A stretch of DNA of 64,000 nt, from assembly GCA_964400355.1 (NCBI GenBank), contig CAYNTO010000003.1, positions 62,001 to 126,000 on the forward strand, in the 5' to 3' direction. The notes below the pieces were generated by a model that was not told where the DNA came from, searched no databases, and worked only from the letters and a program-made list of their open reading frames with translations. The DNA comes from JACKAL01 sp964400355. Lineage in GTDB: Bacteria; Bdellovibrionota; Bdellovibrionia; Bdellovibrionales; JAGQZY01. Shown here one piece after another: positions 8,394 to 17,230 of the stretch (within the stretch, counting starts at the first letter, position 1; each line of letters opens with the position of its first letter). The position numbers and the translations under genes are program-made.

Positions 8394-9302
8394 CTACTCG
8401 GGGTTTTCTTCGTATTCCAGATCGCCGGGAGCAGGCTCGTCGCTAGTTGGGGCCATCTCATCGCCGGTGGGGCCGCTGTTCTGAAACATCTCTTGGAACG
8501 AAGCGGGTGTGGTGGCGTCTTCTAGATCCGGGATAGAAATTATCGGCGCCCATAAACCGCTTTCGGCGCGGGCGACTTCATAGGCATAGTCGTCATCGGA
8601 AATCTTTTTTTGGAGGTGGAGAATGCGCAGAATATGAGTCACGCGGCGCTTATTGAATTTACTGAGATCTTTCGAGTTTCTGTACGCGGCCGAGTATTTT
8701 ACCGGGCTTGGCAAGAGGGAAACAAGGTAGGCTCCCTCAGCTGGGGTCAGAGACGATGGCGGTTTTTGAAAGTAGTGATAGGACGCTTTTGAGATCCCAA
8801 AAATATTCTGGCCAAACTCCACAACATTAAAATATTTTTCGATAATCTGAGTTTTCGAGAGTTTTTTTTCGATGGCGCGAGCAAGAATGAGCTCTTTGAT
8901 TTTTCGAACAAGCGACTTCTCTTTAGTGAGGTAAAGATTTTTCGCCAGCTGTTGCGTAATCGTTGAACCACCGCGCACCCAGCGCCCGGCGTCCATACTT
9001 TTCTCGAGAGCGTCTTTGATTTCGTCTATATCGAACCCCTGGTGCCCGTAGAAAGACGCGTCTTCCGCGGCAATGAGAGAGCTAACCAAGTGCTTTGGTA
9101 GGTTATTGTATTTTACATAACCTGATTTTCCAGGGCACAGATCCACATTGTACATGCTGGTTTTAAAACAGCCGTTGATGTTGTCGATGGAAGGAATACT
9201 TTGATACGCATAAAACGTAGCGCCTCCCAATACGGTGCCTATCACCGCCAGTGAGAGCAGAACAACCAAACCTGCGGAGAGGATTTTCTTAGACGTATCC
9301 AT
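8394..9302 (-). CDS. mtgA: Monofunctional peptidoglycan glycosyltransferase (GT51, MtgA-like)
   Basis: A 302-aa inner-membrane enzyme with one N-terminal membrane anchor (about residues 8-33) and a GT51 domain that polymerises lipid II into glycan strands. The catalytic Glu80 is in AAEDASFYGHQG. Motif 2, RGGSTITQQLAKN, starts at residue 110. KIKELILARAIE and the third motif with Glu162 (VEFGQNIFGI) follow. There is no transpeptidase domain. The last 40 or so residues form an acidic, proline-rich tail. It overlaps the upstream SDR gene by 14 bases and is probably co-transcribed with it. Confidence 0.87.
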   Translation of the reverse strand: MDTSKKILSAGLVVLLSLAVIGTVLGGATFYAYQSIPSIDNINGCFKTSMYNVDLCPGKSGYVKYNNLPKHLVSSLIAAEDASFYGHQGFDIDEIKDALEKSMDAGRWVRGGSTITQQLAKNLYLTKEKSLVRKIKELILARAIEKKLSKTQIIEKYFNVVEFGQNIFGISKASYHYFQKPPSSLTPAEGAYLVSLLPSPVKYSAAYRNSKDLSKFNKRRVTHILRILHLQKKISDDDYAYEVARAESGLWAPIISIPDLEDATTPASFQEMFQNSGPTGDEMAPTSDEPAPGDLEYEENPE

Positions 9303-10275
9303 TGTCGATCATCCAGCGCACACTTTCGGTGATCGCGGTTTTAGCGGGAGTGGGTTTAAGACCTAATTCTTTTTGCGCTTTTTCCGAGCTGAACCAGTGG
9401 AACATAGAGGACGTGTTCGCAGTTTCCGCGGAAAGCGGACCCTTGATGCCTAGAGGTTCAAGCACATTGTCGCCAATCCACCCTAATGTCTTTAAAGCGA
9501 CGCGGGGGAGGTATTTCTTTGGAGCCGGTTTACCCGCGGCTTCTGCAATAATCGAAAACGTTTGTTGAATTGTGAGGTTCTCGCCCGCCACGATATAGCG
9601 CTCGCCAGGCCGACCTTTTTTGTAAACATTAAGTAAACAGTAAAGCACATCATCGATGTAAACCACATTCACGCCGCCCGGAGTGTAAAATGGAAACTTG
9701 CCTTTGGCCACTTTACGCTGAACGGAGCGGCTGCCTTTGGTGGCATCTCCGGCCCCGTAAACTGTCGATGGGTTAAGGATAAACGCGTTGAGGCCATTGT
9801 GTTTGTGTGCGGTCTTTACGATCTCTTCCGCTTTGTGCTTCGTTTCGAAGTACCCCAAGTTGAGATCACCGATAGTGTAAGGAGAGTCCTCGTTGAGCAC
9901 TTCACCATTAAAACTGGCGCCAATGGCTACTACGGAGCTCATGTATACGAGCACCGGAGTCTTGTGCGTCACACAGGCATCTACAACTTTTTGCGTACCC
10001 TTTACGTTTACGCGCTCCATCTCTTCGCGCTCAGAGGCTTTGTAGGCGATTTTTCCAGCCAAGTGATAAACGATGTCTTTGTTTTCGATGGCGTTGAGAA
10101 GTGAGAGACTGTCGGTCACATCCCCCGGCAATAAATGCACGCCAAGGGTTTTGAGTTCCTGAGATTTTTCGGGATTGCGCACCAGCGCAGAAACATGAAA
10201 GCCCTGGGAGCAAAGGGCTTTTGCTAAATGCTTACCAATAAAACCGGTTGCTCCCGTTATAAGTACCTTCTGCAT
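9289..10275 (-). CDS. NAD(P)-dependent epimerase/dehydratase, extended SDR family
   Basis: A 328-aa extended short-chain dehydrogenase. The Rossmann motif GATGFIG is at residues 8-14, a YMSSVV strand carries the catalytic serine around 113-114, and the YxxxK pair is Tyr142/Lys146 in GYFETKHK. The DVTD and HLAG motifs and C-terminal NTSSMFHWFSSEKAQKELG fit the dihydroflavonol-reductase or HpnA-like branch, which acts on nucleotide sugars, sterol-like or lipid substrates. The substrate is unknown. It lies directly upstream of the GT51 gene (14-base overlap), which hints at an envelope role. Confidence 0.85.
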   Translation of the reverse strand: MQKVLITGATGFIGKHLAKALCSQGFHVSALVRNPEKSQELKTLGVHLLPGDVTDSLSLLNAIENKDIVYHLAGKIAYKASEREEMERVNVKGTQKVVDACVTHKTPVLVYMSSVVAIGASFNGEVLNEDSPYTIGDLNLGYFETKHKAEEIVKTAHKHNGLNAFILNPSTVYGAGDATKGSRSVQRKVAKGKFPFYTPGGVNVVYIDDVLYCLLNVYKKGRPGERYIVAGENLTIQQTFSIIAEAAGKPAPKKYLPRVALKTLGWIGDNVLEPLGIKGPLSAETANTSSMFHWFSSEKAQKELGLKPTPAKTAITESVRWMIDNGYV

Positions 10276-10296
10276 GATAGCAGAGTATAGTGAGTA

Positions 10297-10911
10297 TTAA
10301 GCGCCAAGGCAACGCTTGATCAAATCGTCGAGGGTGATCTGTTTTCCCTCTTTATCTGTGCCCAAACGCGCTTCGATGGCGGCTTTTTTAGCAGAGGCGT
10401 CTGCTTCGTTGGTAAGATCACGCTCTTTGAGCTCGGCCAGCATGCGGGCCACATCTAATGCTTTTTGCATATCGGCTTTAGGGCCAGCATTGGCAACCTC
10501 AAGCAGCATTCCCGGAAGTGCGTCAACAGCTTCTAGAACTTTTGCGGCGCTACCTTCAAAACGTTTACCAGAATTGTACATTTCTGCAGCTTGCGCAGAG
10601 GCCGCATTGATATTCTCCGTAAGAGTATCAAATTGCTCTTTGCTGGCAGCGATATTCTTCTGCGCTTTGGCTTTTAATATTTCTTGAGACACGCGCTCTA
10701 ATACTTTATTCATATTCGGGCGCGCTTCTGACAGCGCTTTGAGACCTTCAACGCGTGAGGAAAGGCCCGAAGTTTCAAGAGCTTTAGAAAAGTTTTGAAC
10801 TTCTTTAGAAGTTGGCTTTTCGGCACCAGGGCGGCCTGGAGCTGCCGAGGCAAACTGAAAAGGCAAAGCGGCTACAAGAGATAATGTTAATACGAAATTG
10901 AGAAGTTTCAT
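10297..10911 (-). CDS. Secreted alpha-helical protein of unknown function
   Basis: A 204-aa protein with a Sec signal peptide (cleavage after ASA, residue 23). The mature protein is almost wholly Ala/Lys/Glu-rich amphipathic helix, with no motif I recognise and a single cysteine near the end (RCLGA). It starts 13 bases after the stop of the 1005-aa secreted protein, so the two are probably one operon and may act together in the periplasm. Confidence 0.72.
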   Translation of the reverse strand: MKLLNFVLTLSLVAALPFQFASAAPGRPGAEKPTSKEVQNFSKALETSGLSSRVEGLKALSEARPNMNKVLERVSQEILKAKAQKNIAASKEQFDTLTENINAASAQAAEMYNSGKRFEGSAAKVLEAVDALPGMLLEVANAGPKADMQKALDVARMLAELKERDLTNEADASAKKAAIEARLGTDKEGKQITLDDLIKRCLGA

Positions 10912-10924
10912 TCGGTCTCCTTAA

Positions 10925-13900
10925 TTACATTCCGGTGAAAGGTTTCGCACCCAATTTACCATAGAGCTCTTTAATTTCGAAAGTAATATTGTTGAGGCTC
11001 TCTGAGTGTAATATAAAAGTTGCAAAAAGTTTTTGTTCCACTGGTTTAAGGGAAACATATTCGGCGGCATCCTCTATGGGTTCGCTGGCACGCAAGCGAA
11101 GAACGGCTTTTTCGAGCCCTGAAACGTCGCTATATTCGCGACTGTTCATTTGAGTAAAAATCTCGGCCGTGAGGCTATAAATTGCTTCTAGGTTCTTTAA
11201 AATCGTTACCGATTGTTCTTTGCTCAGGATTGTTTCCTGAAGATCCTCATCAAACTTCAGCTGTGCATTTCTTACAGAATTGGAATCTGTTCCCTGAGCT
11301 TCGGACGAATAGGATTGCCATACTTTTTCCATACTGTTTATGTTTGGTACTACTTTGAGACCTAAAATATAGCGGGCATAGGCGAGTTTTAGTTCATCAA
11401 ATTTACGGAGATCCACTCCCCGGGCAGGACCGTAGAATTTAACCGTATCTATAATCATATTGGCCTGGGCCATGAGGGATACTGCGAGGGTGGGGCGATC
11501 CCACTTTCCATTAAACGAAACAATTTTGTAATCAAGAGAACCACCGCGCATTTGCGGACTGGCCATGTGAACGAGTTGTTCCGGAGTGACATCGTCTATT
11601 TGTGAAAACAGCGTTTCGTTTAAATGGTTCTGATAGACCTTAGACATCTCAAAGAGAAATTTGGCAACCGGATGAAAAGCTTCGCGCATCCACCACGCTT
11701 GGATGTCCTGGCCTGTATTACCTACCGTCCATACTGTATTCTTAGAGGCGAGCATGTCGAGAGCGTTCTTGTAGATTCGACCCTCGTAGATCCAAGGGCG
11801 CGTGACATCACCAAGTTCCACATGGCCTTTATCGCGCAGTGTGGAGTGATCATAGCAATTGGCATCGAAGTCCGCTCGGGAAAGTGAGAGAAGCTGAGGC
11901 AAAGTCATCGCGGCTTTTTTCCCGTTTTGACCCAGGTTTTTTAGCTGTAGCTTGGTATTCCCGGCACAAAGCAATTCCCACGTTGCCTCTGCGGCGAGTT
12001 CGTCACCGAAAATTTTAAAATACGATTCCGACAATTCGTTGGTGTTCGAGGAAGGAACTGTAGAGAACGATTTATTCAGATCCAGAGCTAAAGTGGTGTC
12101 GCGCGCCAAGCATAATTGCGGGAGATAACTGCATTCGGTTCCCAGTGCAGCGCTAGTCGCCGTATCACTCTCAATTCTTTCAGCAGCGTATTGCATGATC
12201 AAGTTGATCGCAGACTTTATGGCAGCTTCTCGATTTGGATTCATTGGAATTTTAGCAGCTGTTTCTTGGAGTTCTGCAGTAAAGTAGTTGGTGTGGGCCG
12301 GAGTAGAGGGAGAGTTTACAACTGGTATTGCGGCATAGGATATTGCCAATGCTGCTTCAAGCTGAACGAGAATCGGCTTAAGATTTTTAGGGACTTTCGG
12401 GTGCCGCGGCAATTCGTTTTCTAAAACATTTTTCCACAATGCGAGCAAATAAACGCCTGCTTCTGGTAACGTCATTGAGTACTCAAGCTCTTTGGACTTT
12501 TCCTTCGACAGAAACTCAATCAACGTTTTTGAAAGTTTATATTTGCTGACCAGTCCACTCATTTTTCCAGACCATCCAGCTATGGCTGCTTCCGCCGGGT
12601 TCTGAAGCACCTTTTTGCGGTATCGTTTTGCTCCATAGGCGAACTCAGCAAGCGAAGAGGTCAAAGGATCAGTACTCTCCGACGTGCAGTGCTTTTCGGT
12701 TTTTTTATCAACAGCACTGTATCTTTGCGGGCGGCAAATTTTCTTTGTGATGATGTAAGGGGTCTGCCAATTGAGTTTTTGGTTTTCTTTTGCAGCAGCG
12801 ATAACATCGAGAGTGGCAGCGCGAGTGTTGCTGCTGGTTTCCCAATCGTAGTAGGCGCGGGCCACTGGATTTTTAAAAACCTCATCCCAAGCAAGGAACA
12901 GTACAAACTGGCCGAGATTCGTTACGACAAATACAACGACTCCTGGAACTCCGGTGGCAACAGTGAGATTCTTGACGACACGTATGGCGCGAATTGCTTG
13001 GACGCCGGTTCTACCGACGAGTTCAATGGCCTTGCGATCACCACCGATTATCTGTAGTCCTTTTTTCGCCAAGAGCGGAAGGTTTTTAATAAGTAGAGAA
13101 GAGCCTTCACCTAAAAGCTTGTGGGTCACAGCGGCCGCGGCACTGGACATGATCATGGACATGGTTCCCGCCGCAAAATCATCCCAAAAATCTTCGCCTT
13201 GCAAGAAATGTTTAAAAGCATTTTTACAGGGCGCACTAGCGGGGCCCTCTTCACTCATCAGCTCTATGCACTGACCCCAACTCGGAGCTGCTAAAAAGTG
13301 ATGGACCACCTGGGAGGCCAGCGAACCGCCTGCCATTCCAAAGTAGCCAAAGTATGGTGCGAGTTTTCTGCGAAGCTCAGGAATGGATTTGGTCTTTCCA
13401 ACGTGATGGAGAGAAATGGTAGCCACCTGCATAAGTGCGGTTGAGGTGTAACGATTTCCGAGCATAAAGAAGTAAAAGCCAACCCAGCCTTTCCAGTCGA
13501 CCAAATGGGCCAGAAAATCGTCCACACAAGCAGGTGTAGCGGCGGAGGCCACCATGGACATGGACGACAGCGAAGAGTTTCCACCAAAGCAAGAGCCCAT
13601 TTGCACGATCATCAATGCGGCGGAGAATTTAATATACTCAGGGCCAAACTGTTTTAAGCTTTGGCCGGGAATGGACTTGTAGTCAAAATGTTTGAGGGCC
13701 GCATAAACATCTTTCTCGTCAGCCTCCGAGAACTTAACAAGCCTGTCGGCATTGCCTTCTTCTGGTATGCGAATCCACTGTTCACCCTTTTCGTCGACAA
13801 AGAAACTTGGGGCAGCCGGAGGGGTAATTGGCAATGGTGTCCCCGCGGACTGCGCATGAGAAATGCCCGATAACATCGTGTTTGCTAAAAACACAAAGGT

Positions 13901-13942
13901 AAGACACATACAGGTCATGTGCTGAAACGTAGATTTTCTCAT
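10925..13942 (-). CDS. Large secreted protein of unknown function (1005 aa)
   Basis: A 1005-aa protein with a signal peptide (about residues 1-31, ending SHAQS). The N-terminal half contains several hydrophobic, Ala/Val-rich stretches around residues 110-380 that could be membrane-associated. The C-terminal half is mostly charged helix. Paired cysteines such as GTECSYLPQLCLA suggest disulfides formed in the periplasm. I do not recognise a family. It heads a two-gene operon with the 204-aa secreted protein and is divergent from an acidic lipoprotein. The intergenic region holds a perfect palindrome. Confidence 0.75.
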   Translation of the reverse strand: MRKSTFQHMTCMCLTFVFLANTMLSGISHAQSAGTPLPITPPAAPSFFVDEKGEQWIRIPEEGNADRLVKFSEADEKDVYAALKHFDYKSIPGQSLKQFGPEYIKFSAALMIVQMGSCFGGNSSLSSMSMVASAATPACVDDFLAHLVDWKGWVGFYFFMLGNRYTSTALMQVATISLHHVGKTKSIPELRRKLAPYFGYFGMAGGSLASQVVHHFLAAPSWGQCIELMSEEGPASAPCKNAFKHFLQGEDFWDDFAAGTMSMIMSSAAAAVTHKLLGEGSSLLIKNLPLLAKKGLQIIGGDRKAIELVGRTGVQAIRAIRVVKNLTVATGVPGVVVFVVTNLGQFVLFLAWDEVFKNPVARAYYDWETSSNTRAATLDVIAAAKENQKLNWQTPYIITKKICRPQRYSAVDKKTEKHCTSESTDPLTSSLAEFAYGAKRYRKKVLQNPAEAAIAGWSGKMSGLVSKYKLSKTLIEFLSKEKSKELEYSMTLPEAGVYLLALWKNVLENELPRHPKVPKNLKPILVQLEAALAISYAAIPVVNSPSTPAHTNYFTAELQETAAKIPMNPNREAAIKSAINLIMQYAAERIESDTATSAALGTECSYLPQLCLARDTTLALDLNKSFSTVPSSNTNELSESYFKIFGDELAAEATWELLCAGNTKLQLKNLGQNGKKAAMTLPQLLSLSRADFDANCYDHSTLRDKGHVELGDVTRPWIYEGRIYKNALDMLASKNTVWTVGNTGQDIQAWWMREAFHPVAKFLFEMSKVYQNHLNETLFSQIDDVTPEQLVHMASPQMRGGSLDYKIVSFNGKWDRPTLAVSLMAQANMIIDTVKFYGPARGVDLRKFDELKLAYARYILGLKVVPNINSMEKVWQSYSSEAQGTDSNSVRNAQLKFDEDLQETILSKEQSVTILKNLEAIYSLTAEIFTQMNSREYSDVSGLEKAVLRLRASEPIEDAAEYVSLKPVEQKLFATFILHSESLNNITFEIKELYGKLGAKPFTGM

Positions 13943-14028
13943 TGTTAGTTTATCTCAGCAAACCGGATGCCGGCGCAATCGAATTTAGCCGCTGTGTATC
14001 TTTACCATAGCTAATTTGCGCTCAACAG

Positions 14029-14047
14029 CTGTCAAAATTTTTGACAG
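14029..14047. promoter_or_regulatory. Perfect 19-bp palindrome in a divergent promoter region
   Basis: CTGTCAAAA and TTTTGACAG flank a single T, with no mismatch, between the 1005-aa secreted protein gene (start 13942, minus) and the lipoprotein gene (start 14160, plus). The arms contain TTGACA on both strands, so the site could be a repressor operator overlapping two -35 boxes or the -35 boxes themselves. I could not find a convincing -10 at 17 bp on either side. Confidence 0.5.
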
Positions 14048-14159
14048 TTCGCTCATTATAAACCCGCTGATTTCTGATGTAATTGATGGGCTTTCTCTTT
14101 TTGAGACATGGCACTTCCATTGCACATTCTTAATACGAATAAAGAGTTTTGGGGGAAAT

Positions 14160-14771
14160 ATGAAACATCTATTATTATTAGTATTGGCAATGTTTGCAGT
14201 CGGTTGTGGCAAAGTTAAATTTACCAACGATCAGCTTCAAGATATCTTGGATCAAAACGGTATCGATTTGGATGGTGGAGACGACGGCGACGATGATGGT
14301 CTTGTCTGCCCACGGTATGATCTTGTTGTGAAGTCTTCGCACGTAAGTAATAAAAAGCTCAATTACAAATTCACATTTAATGCTGAAGTTAAGCAAACCA
14401 GCGTAGAAGGCGATATCAAAGTGAAGTTTCTCCAGGATAGCAACTCAGTAAACTACACGCAGTGTTCTGGTGCATTCACGAACACATCGATTTCGCCCAA
14501 CTTTAAGCCGCTACAAGCAGTTGAAGACCTCACGGCCGAAATCGTGATCAATCACGGAATGGCGTGCCCAACAGTTGTTCCTGACCGCGAAACTTATTTA
14601 CAGGTTATCGATGCCGCGACCAACGAAGTATTGTGGGATGAAAAAGACCTTATTTCTGAGATTGGGGCGTGTGAGTTTGGTTATAGCGATGTGGGTGTTG
14701 ACCTGCGCGACAAAATCTTAAAACTCTCTGATGGCGTCACAAAAACAATGGCCGATGCGTGCACTAAATAA
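14160..14771 (+). CDS. Lipoprotein with acidic linker, unknown function
   Basis: A 203-aa predicted lipoprotein. The signal peptide ends AVGC (Cys16). After a short helix comes an acidic Gly-Asp run (DGGDDGDDDG) and then a domain of about 150 residues that alternates hydrophobic and polar residues, with five further cysteines. The Asp-rich run could bind calcium or act as a spacer. No family is recognised. The frame is open back to 14016, but the GGGGGAA ribosome binding site and signal peptide fix the start at 14160. A TTGAGACA element lies at 14101. Confidence 0.78.
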   Translation: MKHLLLLVLAMFAVGCGKVKFTNDQLQDILDQNGIDLDGGDDGDDDGLVCPRYDLVVKSSHVSNKKLNYKFTFNAEVKQTSVEGDIKVKFLQDSNSVNYTQCSGAFTNTSISPNFKPLQAVEDLTAEIVINHGMACPTVVPDRETYLQVIDAATNEVLWDEKDLISEIGACEFGYSDVGVDLRDKILKLSDGVTKTMADACTK

Positions 14772-14798
14772 TTTTTGAATAGGATATTTAAAAAGTAG

Positions 14799-14829
14799 AA
14801 AAAATCCGCTCTCTCAGAGCGGATTTTTT
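14799..14829. terminator. Bidirectional terminator between convergent genes
   Basis: AAAAAATCCGCTCT (14799-14812) pairs perfectly with AGAGCGGATTTTTT (14816-14829) around a 3-nt loop. The stop codon of pgeF (14814-14816) lies in the loop. Confidence 0.9.
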
Positions 14830-15455
14830 ATTATGAGGCTGTAGTTTCTACCTCCGCGATCCCCGTCACGATAGGAATAAAAGTCCTTATGGGTTTTCGT
14901 GTCCACAGGAGAAACAAAGCGATTTTCGACCTTGAGTCCCACATCGTCCGTGATTTCACGCAGGACCAGAGCCGAGAGTTGTATGTGATACTTGTCCCCA
15001 CGTTTTTCGCAATAATCAGAGTTGAGCTCTTCACCATGAGCCTTTAGTACGGCGCGGGCTACGTCAATGTCCACCTCGAAGCTCGTTTGCTGAATGTGTG
15101 GACCAATGATCACATCGATGGGATCATTCTTTTGCACCTTAAAATTTCTTAACGCTTTAGTGACAATGCGATTTTCTACCCCTCTCCAACCTGCATGGAC
15201 TGCCACAATGGATTTGTCTTTAGGTAAATACATCATTACCGGGAGACAGTCTGCGGTTTGAATTGCGAGTGGTTGAGAGATTGTTTGTGTCCAGTGCGCA
15301 TCGCCCGTAGGTGTGGATGAATCCGCTGGAACGAGTATATCGCTGTGGGTTTGTTTTAAGAGACAAACATGAGGAAAATCCTCGCGAATGTCCTCGAGGC
15401 TTCGGTTTTTGCCAAAAAAATGGATCGCGTAGTCTTTGCGAAACGGCCGAATCAT
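14814..15455 (-). CDS. pgeF: PgeF/YfiH-family multicopper polyphenol oxidase (laccase-domain) protein
   Basis: A 213-aa cytoplasmic protein of the YfiH/DUF152 family. In the family a His-Cys-His set binds metal. Here these are in KQTHSD, ADCLPVM and VHAGWRG. The C-terminal signature FYSYRDGDRGGRNYS is intact. E. coli YfiH (PgeF) corrects peptidoglycan precursors carrying L-Ser in place of L-Ala, and other members act on purine nucleosides, so the exact substrate is open. The start overlaps the rluD stop as ATGA. The rluD-pgeF pairing is common in proteobacteria and supports the call. Confidence 0.9.
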   Translation of the reverse strand: MIRPFRKDYAIHFFGKNRSLEDIREDFPHVCLLKQTHSDILVPADSSTPTGDAHWTQTISQPLAIQTADCLPVMMYLPKDKSIVAVHAGWRGVENRIVTKALRNFKVQKNDPIDVIIGPHIQQTSFEVDIDVARAVLKAHGEELNSDYCEKRGDKYHIQLSALVLREITDDVGLKVENRFVSPVDTKTHKDFYSYRDGDRGGRNYSLIIKNPL

Positions 15456-16483
15456 GTACGCTCCGTGGAGGGAGATTTCAGAGGCGTTGTAAATCCCGCC
15501 AGATAATAGAGTTCATCCAGGCTTTCCGGCCAAGGAGAGACAAACTGCAAGCGCTGGTTGATCACAGGATGAGTAAAACCCAGCTCTCGCGCGTGGAGAG
15601 CAAAGCGGGGCATGTCTCTAATATAATTGCGCAGACCAAAGTTGGAAAAGTTGTTGGCGCGCTTTTTCCCGTGATACGTTTCGTCACCGACAATCGGGTG
15701 ACCAATGTGCGACATGTGTACACGAATTTGATGGGTGCGACCCGTTTCGAGCACGAGTTCCACGAGTGAGAGATAATTCGACTCTTCGAGCACTGTATAG
15801 TGCGTTTTCGCCCATTTGCCGTCGGGTCCTTCCGAGGCCATAAATTTTTTCCGCTCTTCGGGATTGCGCTGAATGAATGTTTCTACACATCCGACTTTTT
15901 CTTTGAGTGATCCAAAGACGACGGCGATATATTTGCGATGAACTGTTTTGTTTTTAAATTGTCGTGCTAGGCTGTTATGAGTTTTTTCATCCTTTGCGAG
16001 CACCAGGAGTCCGCTGGTGTCTCTATCGATGCGGTGAACGAGCCCGGGGCGGAATTCTTCACTGCCGGGAGAAAGCTTTATGTGGTGAAAAATCACGGCA
16101 TTGATGAGTGTGTCGTTGTAGTGACCTGGTGACGGATGCACGACCAGTCCCGATGGTTTGTCGACCACTAGGACATGCTCGTCCTCGAACACAATATTGA
16201 GTGGAAAATCGTAAGGTTCGAGCGGCGACTTGGGCGGCGGCGGCAACTCGACGCGAACCTCGTCGCCAACCTGAAGAATCTGGGAGGGCTTTATGTATTT
16301 ACCATTCACGAACACACGCTTGTCAGTAAACAGTTTGCGAATTTGCGAACGACTGTCCAACACGCCAAGCTCCACCAGTCCAACGTCGGCGCGTTTATCC
16401 GCATGGTTAGCCGTAATTGTGAGTTCGACGATATTTTGACTTTCGGTTTCAACGTCGTCGTCGACGATATTATTTTCGCTCAT
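15452..16483 (-). CDS. rluD: 23S rRNA pseudouridine synthase, RluD family
   Basis: A 343-aa pseudouridine synthase. An S4-type RNA-binding domain covers residues about 33-80 (SQIRKLF, VFVNGKY). The catalytic domain has Asp153 in HRIDRDTSGLLVLAK, followed by KYIAVV and the TGRTHQIRVHM motif. RluD makes the pseudouridines in helix 69 of 23S rRNA. The paralogues RluA and RluC differ mainly in domain content, and the S4 domain plus the pgeF partner favour RluD. It overlaps the J-like/HTH gene upstream by 14 bases and pgeF downstream by 4. Confidence 0.9.
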   Translation of the reverse strand: MSENNIVDDDVETESQNIVELTITANHADKRADVGLVELGVLDSRSQIRKLFTDKRVFVNGKYIKPSQILQVGDEVRVELPPPPKSPLEPYDFPLNIVFEDEHVLVVDKPSGLVVHPSPGHYNDTLINAVIFHHIKLSPGSEEFRPGLVHRIDRDTSGLLVLAKDEKTHNSLARQFKNKTVHRKYIAVVFGSLKEKVGCVETFIQRNPEERKKFMASEGPDGKWAKTHYTVLEESNYLSLVELVLETGRTHQIRVHMSHIGHPIVGDETYHGKKRANNFSNFGLRNYIRDMPRFALHARELGFTHPVINQRLQFVSPWPESLDELYYLAGFTTPLKSPSTERT

Positions 16484-17132
16484 TGTTGAAGAGCTTCATA
16501 AACGACGGAATGACGCGATCGGGATCGAGACCGAGAATTTTGCAGTACTGATTCACGTAACCACGAGTGAATACGCCGGCGGGGAGGGCATTGTAGTTGT
16601 TGTCTTCGAGAGCCTTGAGGTACTTCACACTGATGCAGGTATTTTTGCTGAGGTCTTCCAGCGGAACATTCTTGTAACGACGAATCTTACCAATAAAAGC
16701 GCCGTCGAAGAATTCCTGGTGAGCAATGAGGCTTTCAAGCGTGTCATCCACTTTGTACGTGCTCAGAGAGGTTTTGCCGAATCCCACTGGAATCAGATCT
16801 GCAGGAACTGGTTTGGCTATTTCGTTATCCTCACTGGCAGTTTCGTTAGCAACGAAATCCATTTTTTCCAATTGGAAGTCAGGAAACATTTTGGTGAACT
16901 TGCGATCGTAGATTTCGCGCGTGTCTTTGTTGCCGATTGTTGAGTACGCCTCTTCGATAACCACCAAGAGCTCTTGGAGTTCATCAAATGTGAAACTTTT
17001 AAAAATGTCAGGGTTTCGTAAAGAATAGGTCTTCTTAATACGTGCATAGGCCTGATAGATATCCTGATGGGACGCCTTTGGCTCCACTTCGAGAATCTCA
17101 TAGTAGTTGAAAAATTGGTCAGTGCCGCCCAT
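16470..17132 (-). CDS. J-domain-like plus RodZ-type helix-turn-helix fusion protein
   Basis: A 220-aa two-domain protein. Residues about 8-80 (YYEILEVEPKASHQDIYQAY, then EEAYSTIGNKDTREIYDRKF) follow the J-domain pattern, but the essential HPD is replaced by NPD, so it probably cannot stimulate DnaK normally. Residues about 140-215 (LEDLSKNTCISVKYLKALE, then PAGVFTRGYVNQYCKILGLD) match the RodZ/HTH_25 helix-turn-helix. There is no membrane segment. It heads a run with rluD and pgeF. The role is unknown and could be a regulator or an adaptor linking a chaperone-like fold to DNA or cytoskeleton binding. Domain calls are from pattern recognition only. Confidence 0.75.
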   Translation of the reverse strand: MGGTDQFFNYYEILEVEPKASHQDIYQAYARIKKTYSLRNPDIFKSFTFDELQELLVVIEEAYSTIGNKDTREIYDRKFTKMFPDFQLEKMDFVANETASEDNEIAKPVPADLIPVGFGKTSLSTYKVDDTLESLIAHQEFFDGAFIGKIRRYKNVPLEDLSKNTCISVKYLKALEDNNYNALPAGVFTRGYVNQYCKILGLDPDRVIPSFMKLFNNERK

Positions 17133-17230
17133 TTGCTCTCTCTCTAAACATAATCATAGAGAAAAACAGTGCATGGCGAAACTTAAACTAACGCCGCAAA
17201 GCATTATGCGTGTGTATAAAGACAGCAAAA

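Noticed and set aside
8274..8525. Plus-strand ORF of 83 aa at 8274
   Set aside because: It runs over the end of the GT51 gene and its intergenic region on the opposite strand and lacks a ribosome binding site.
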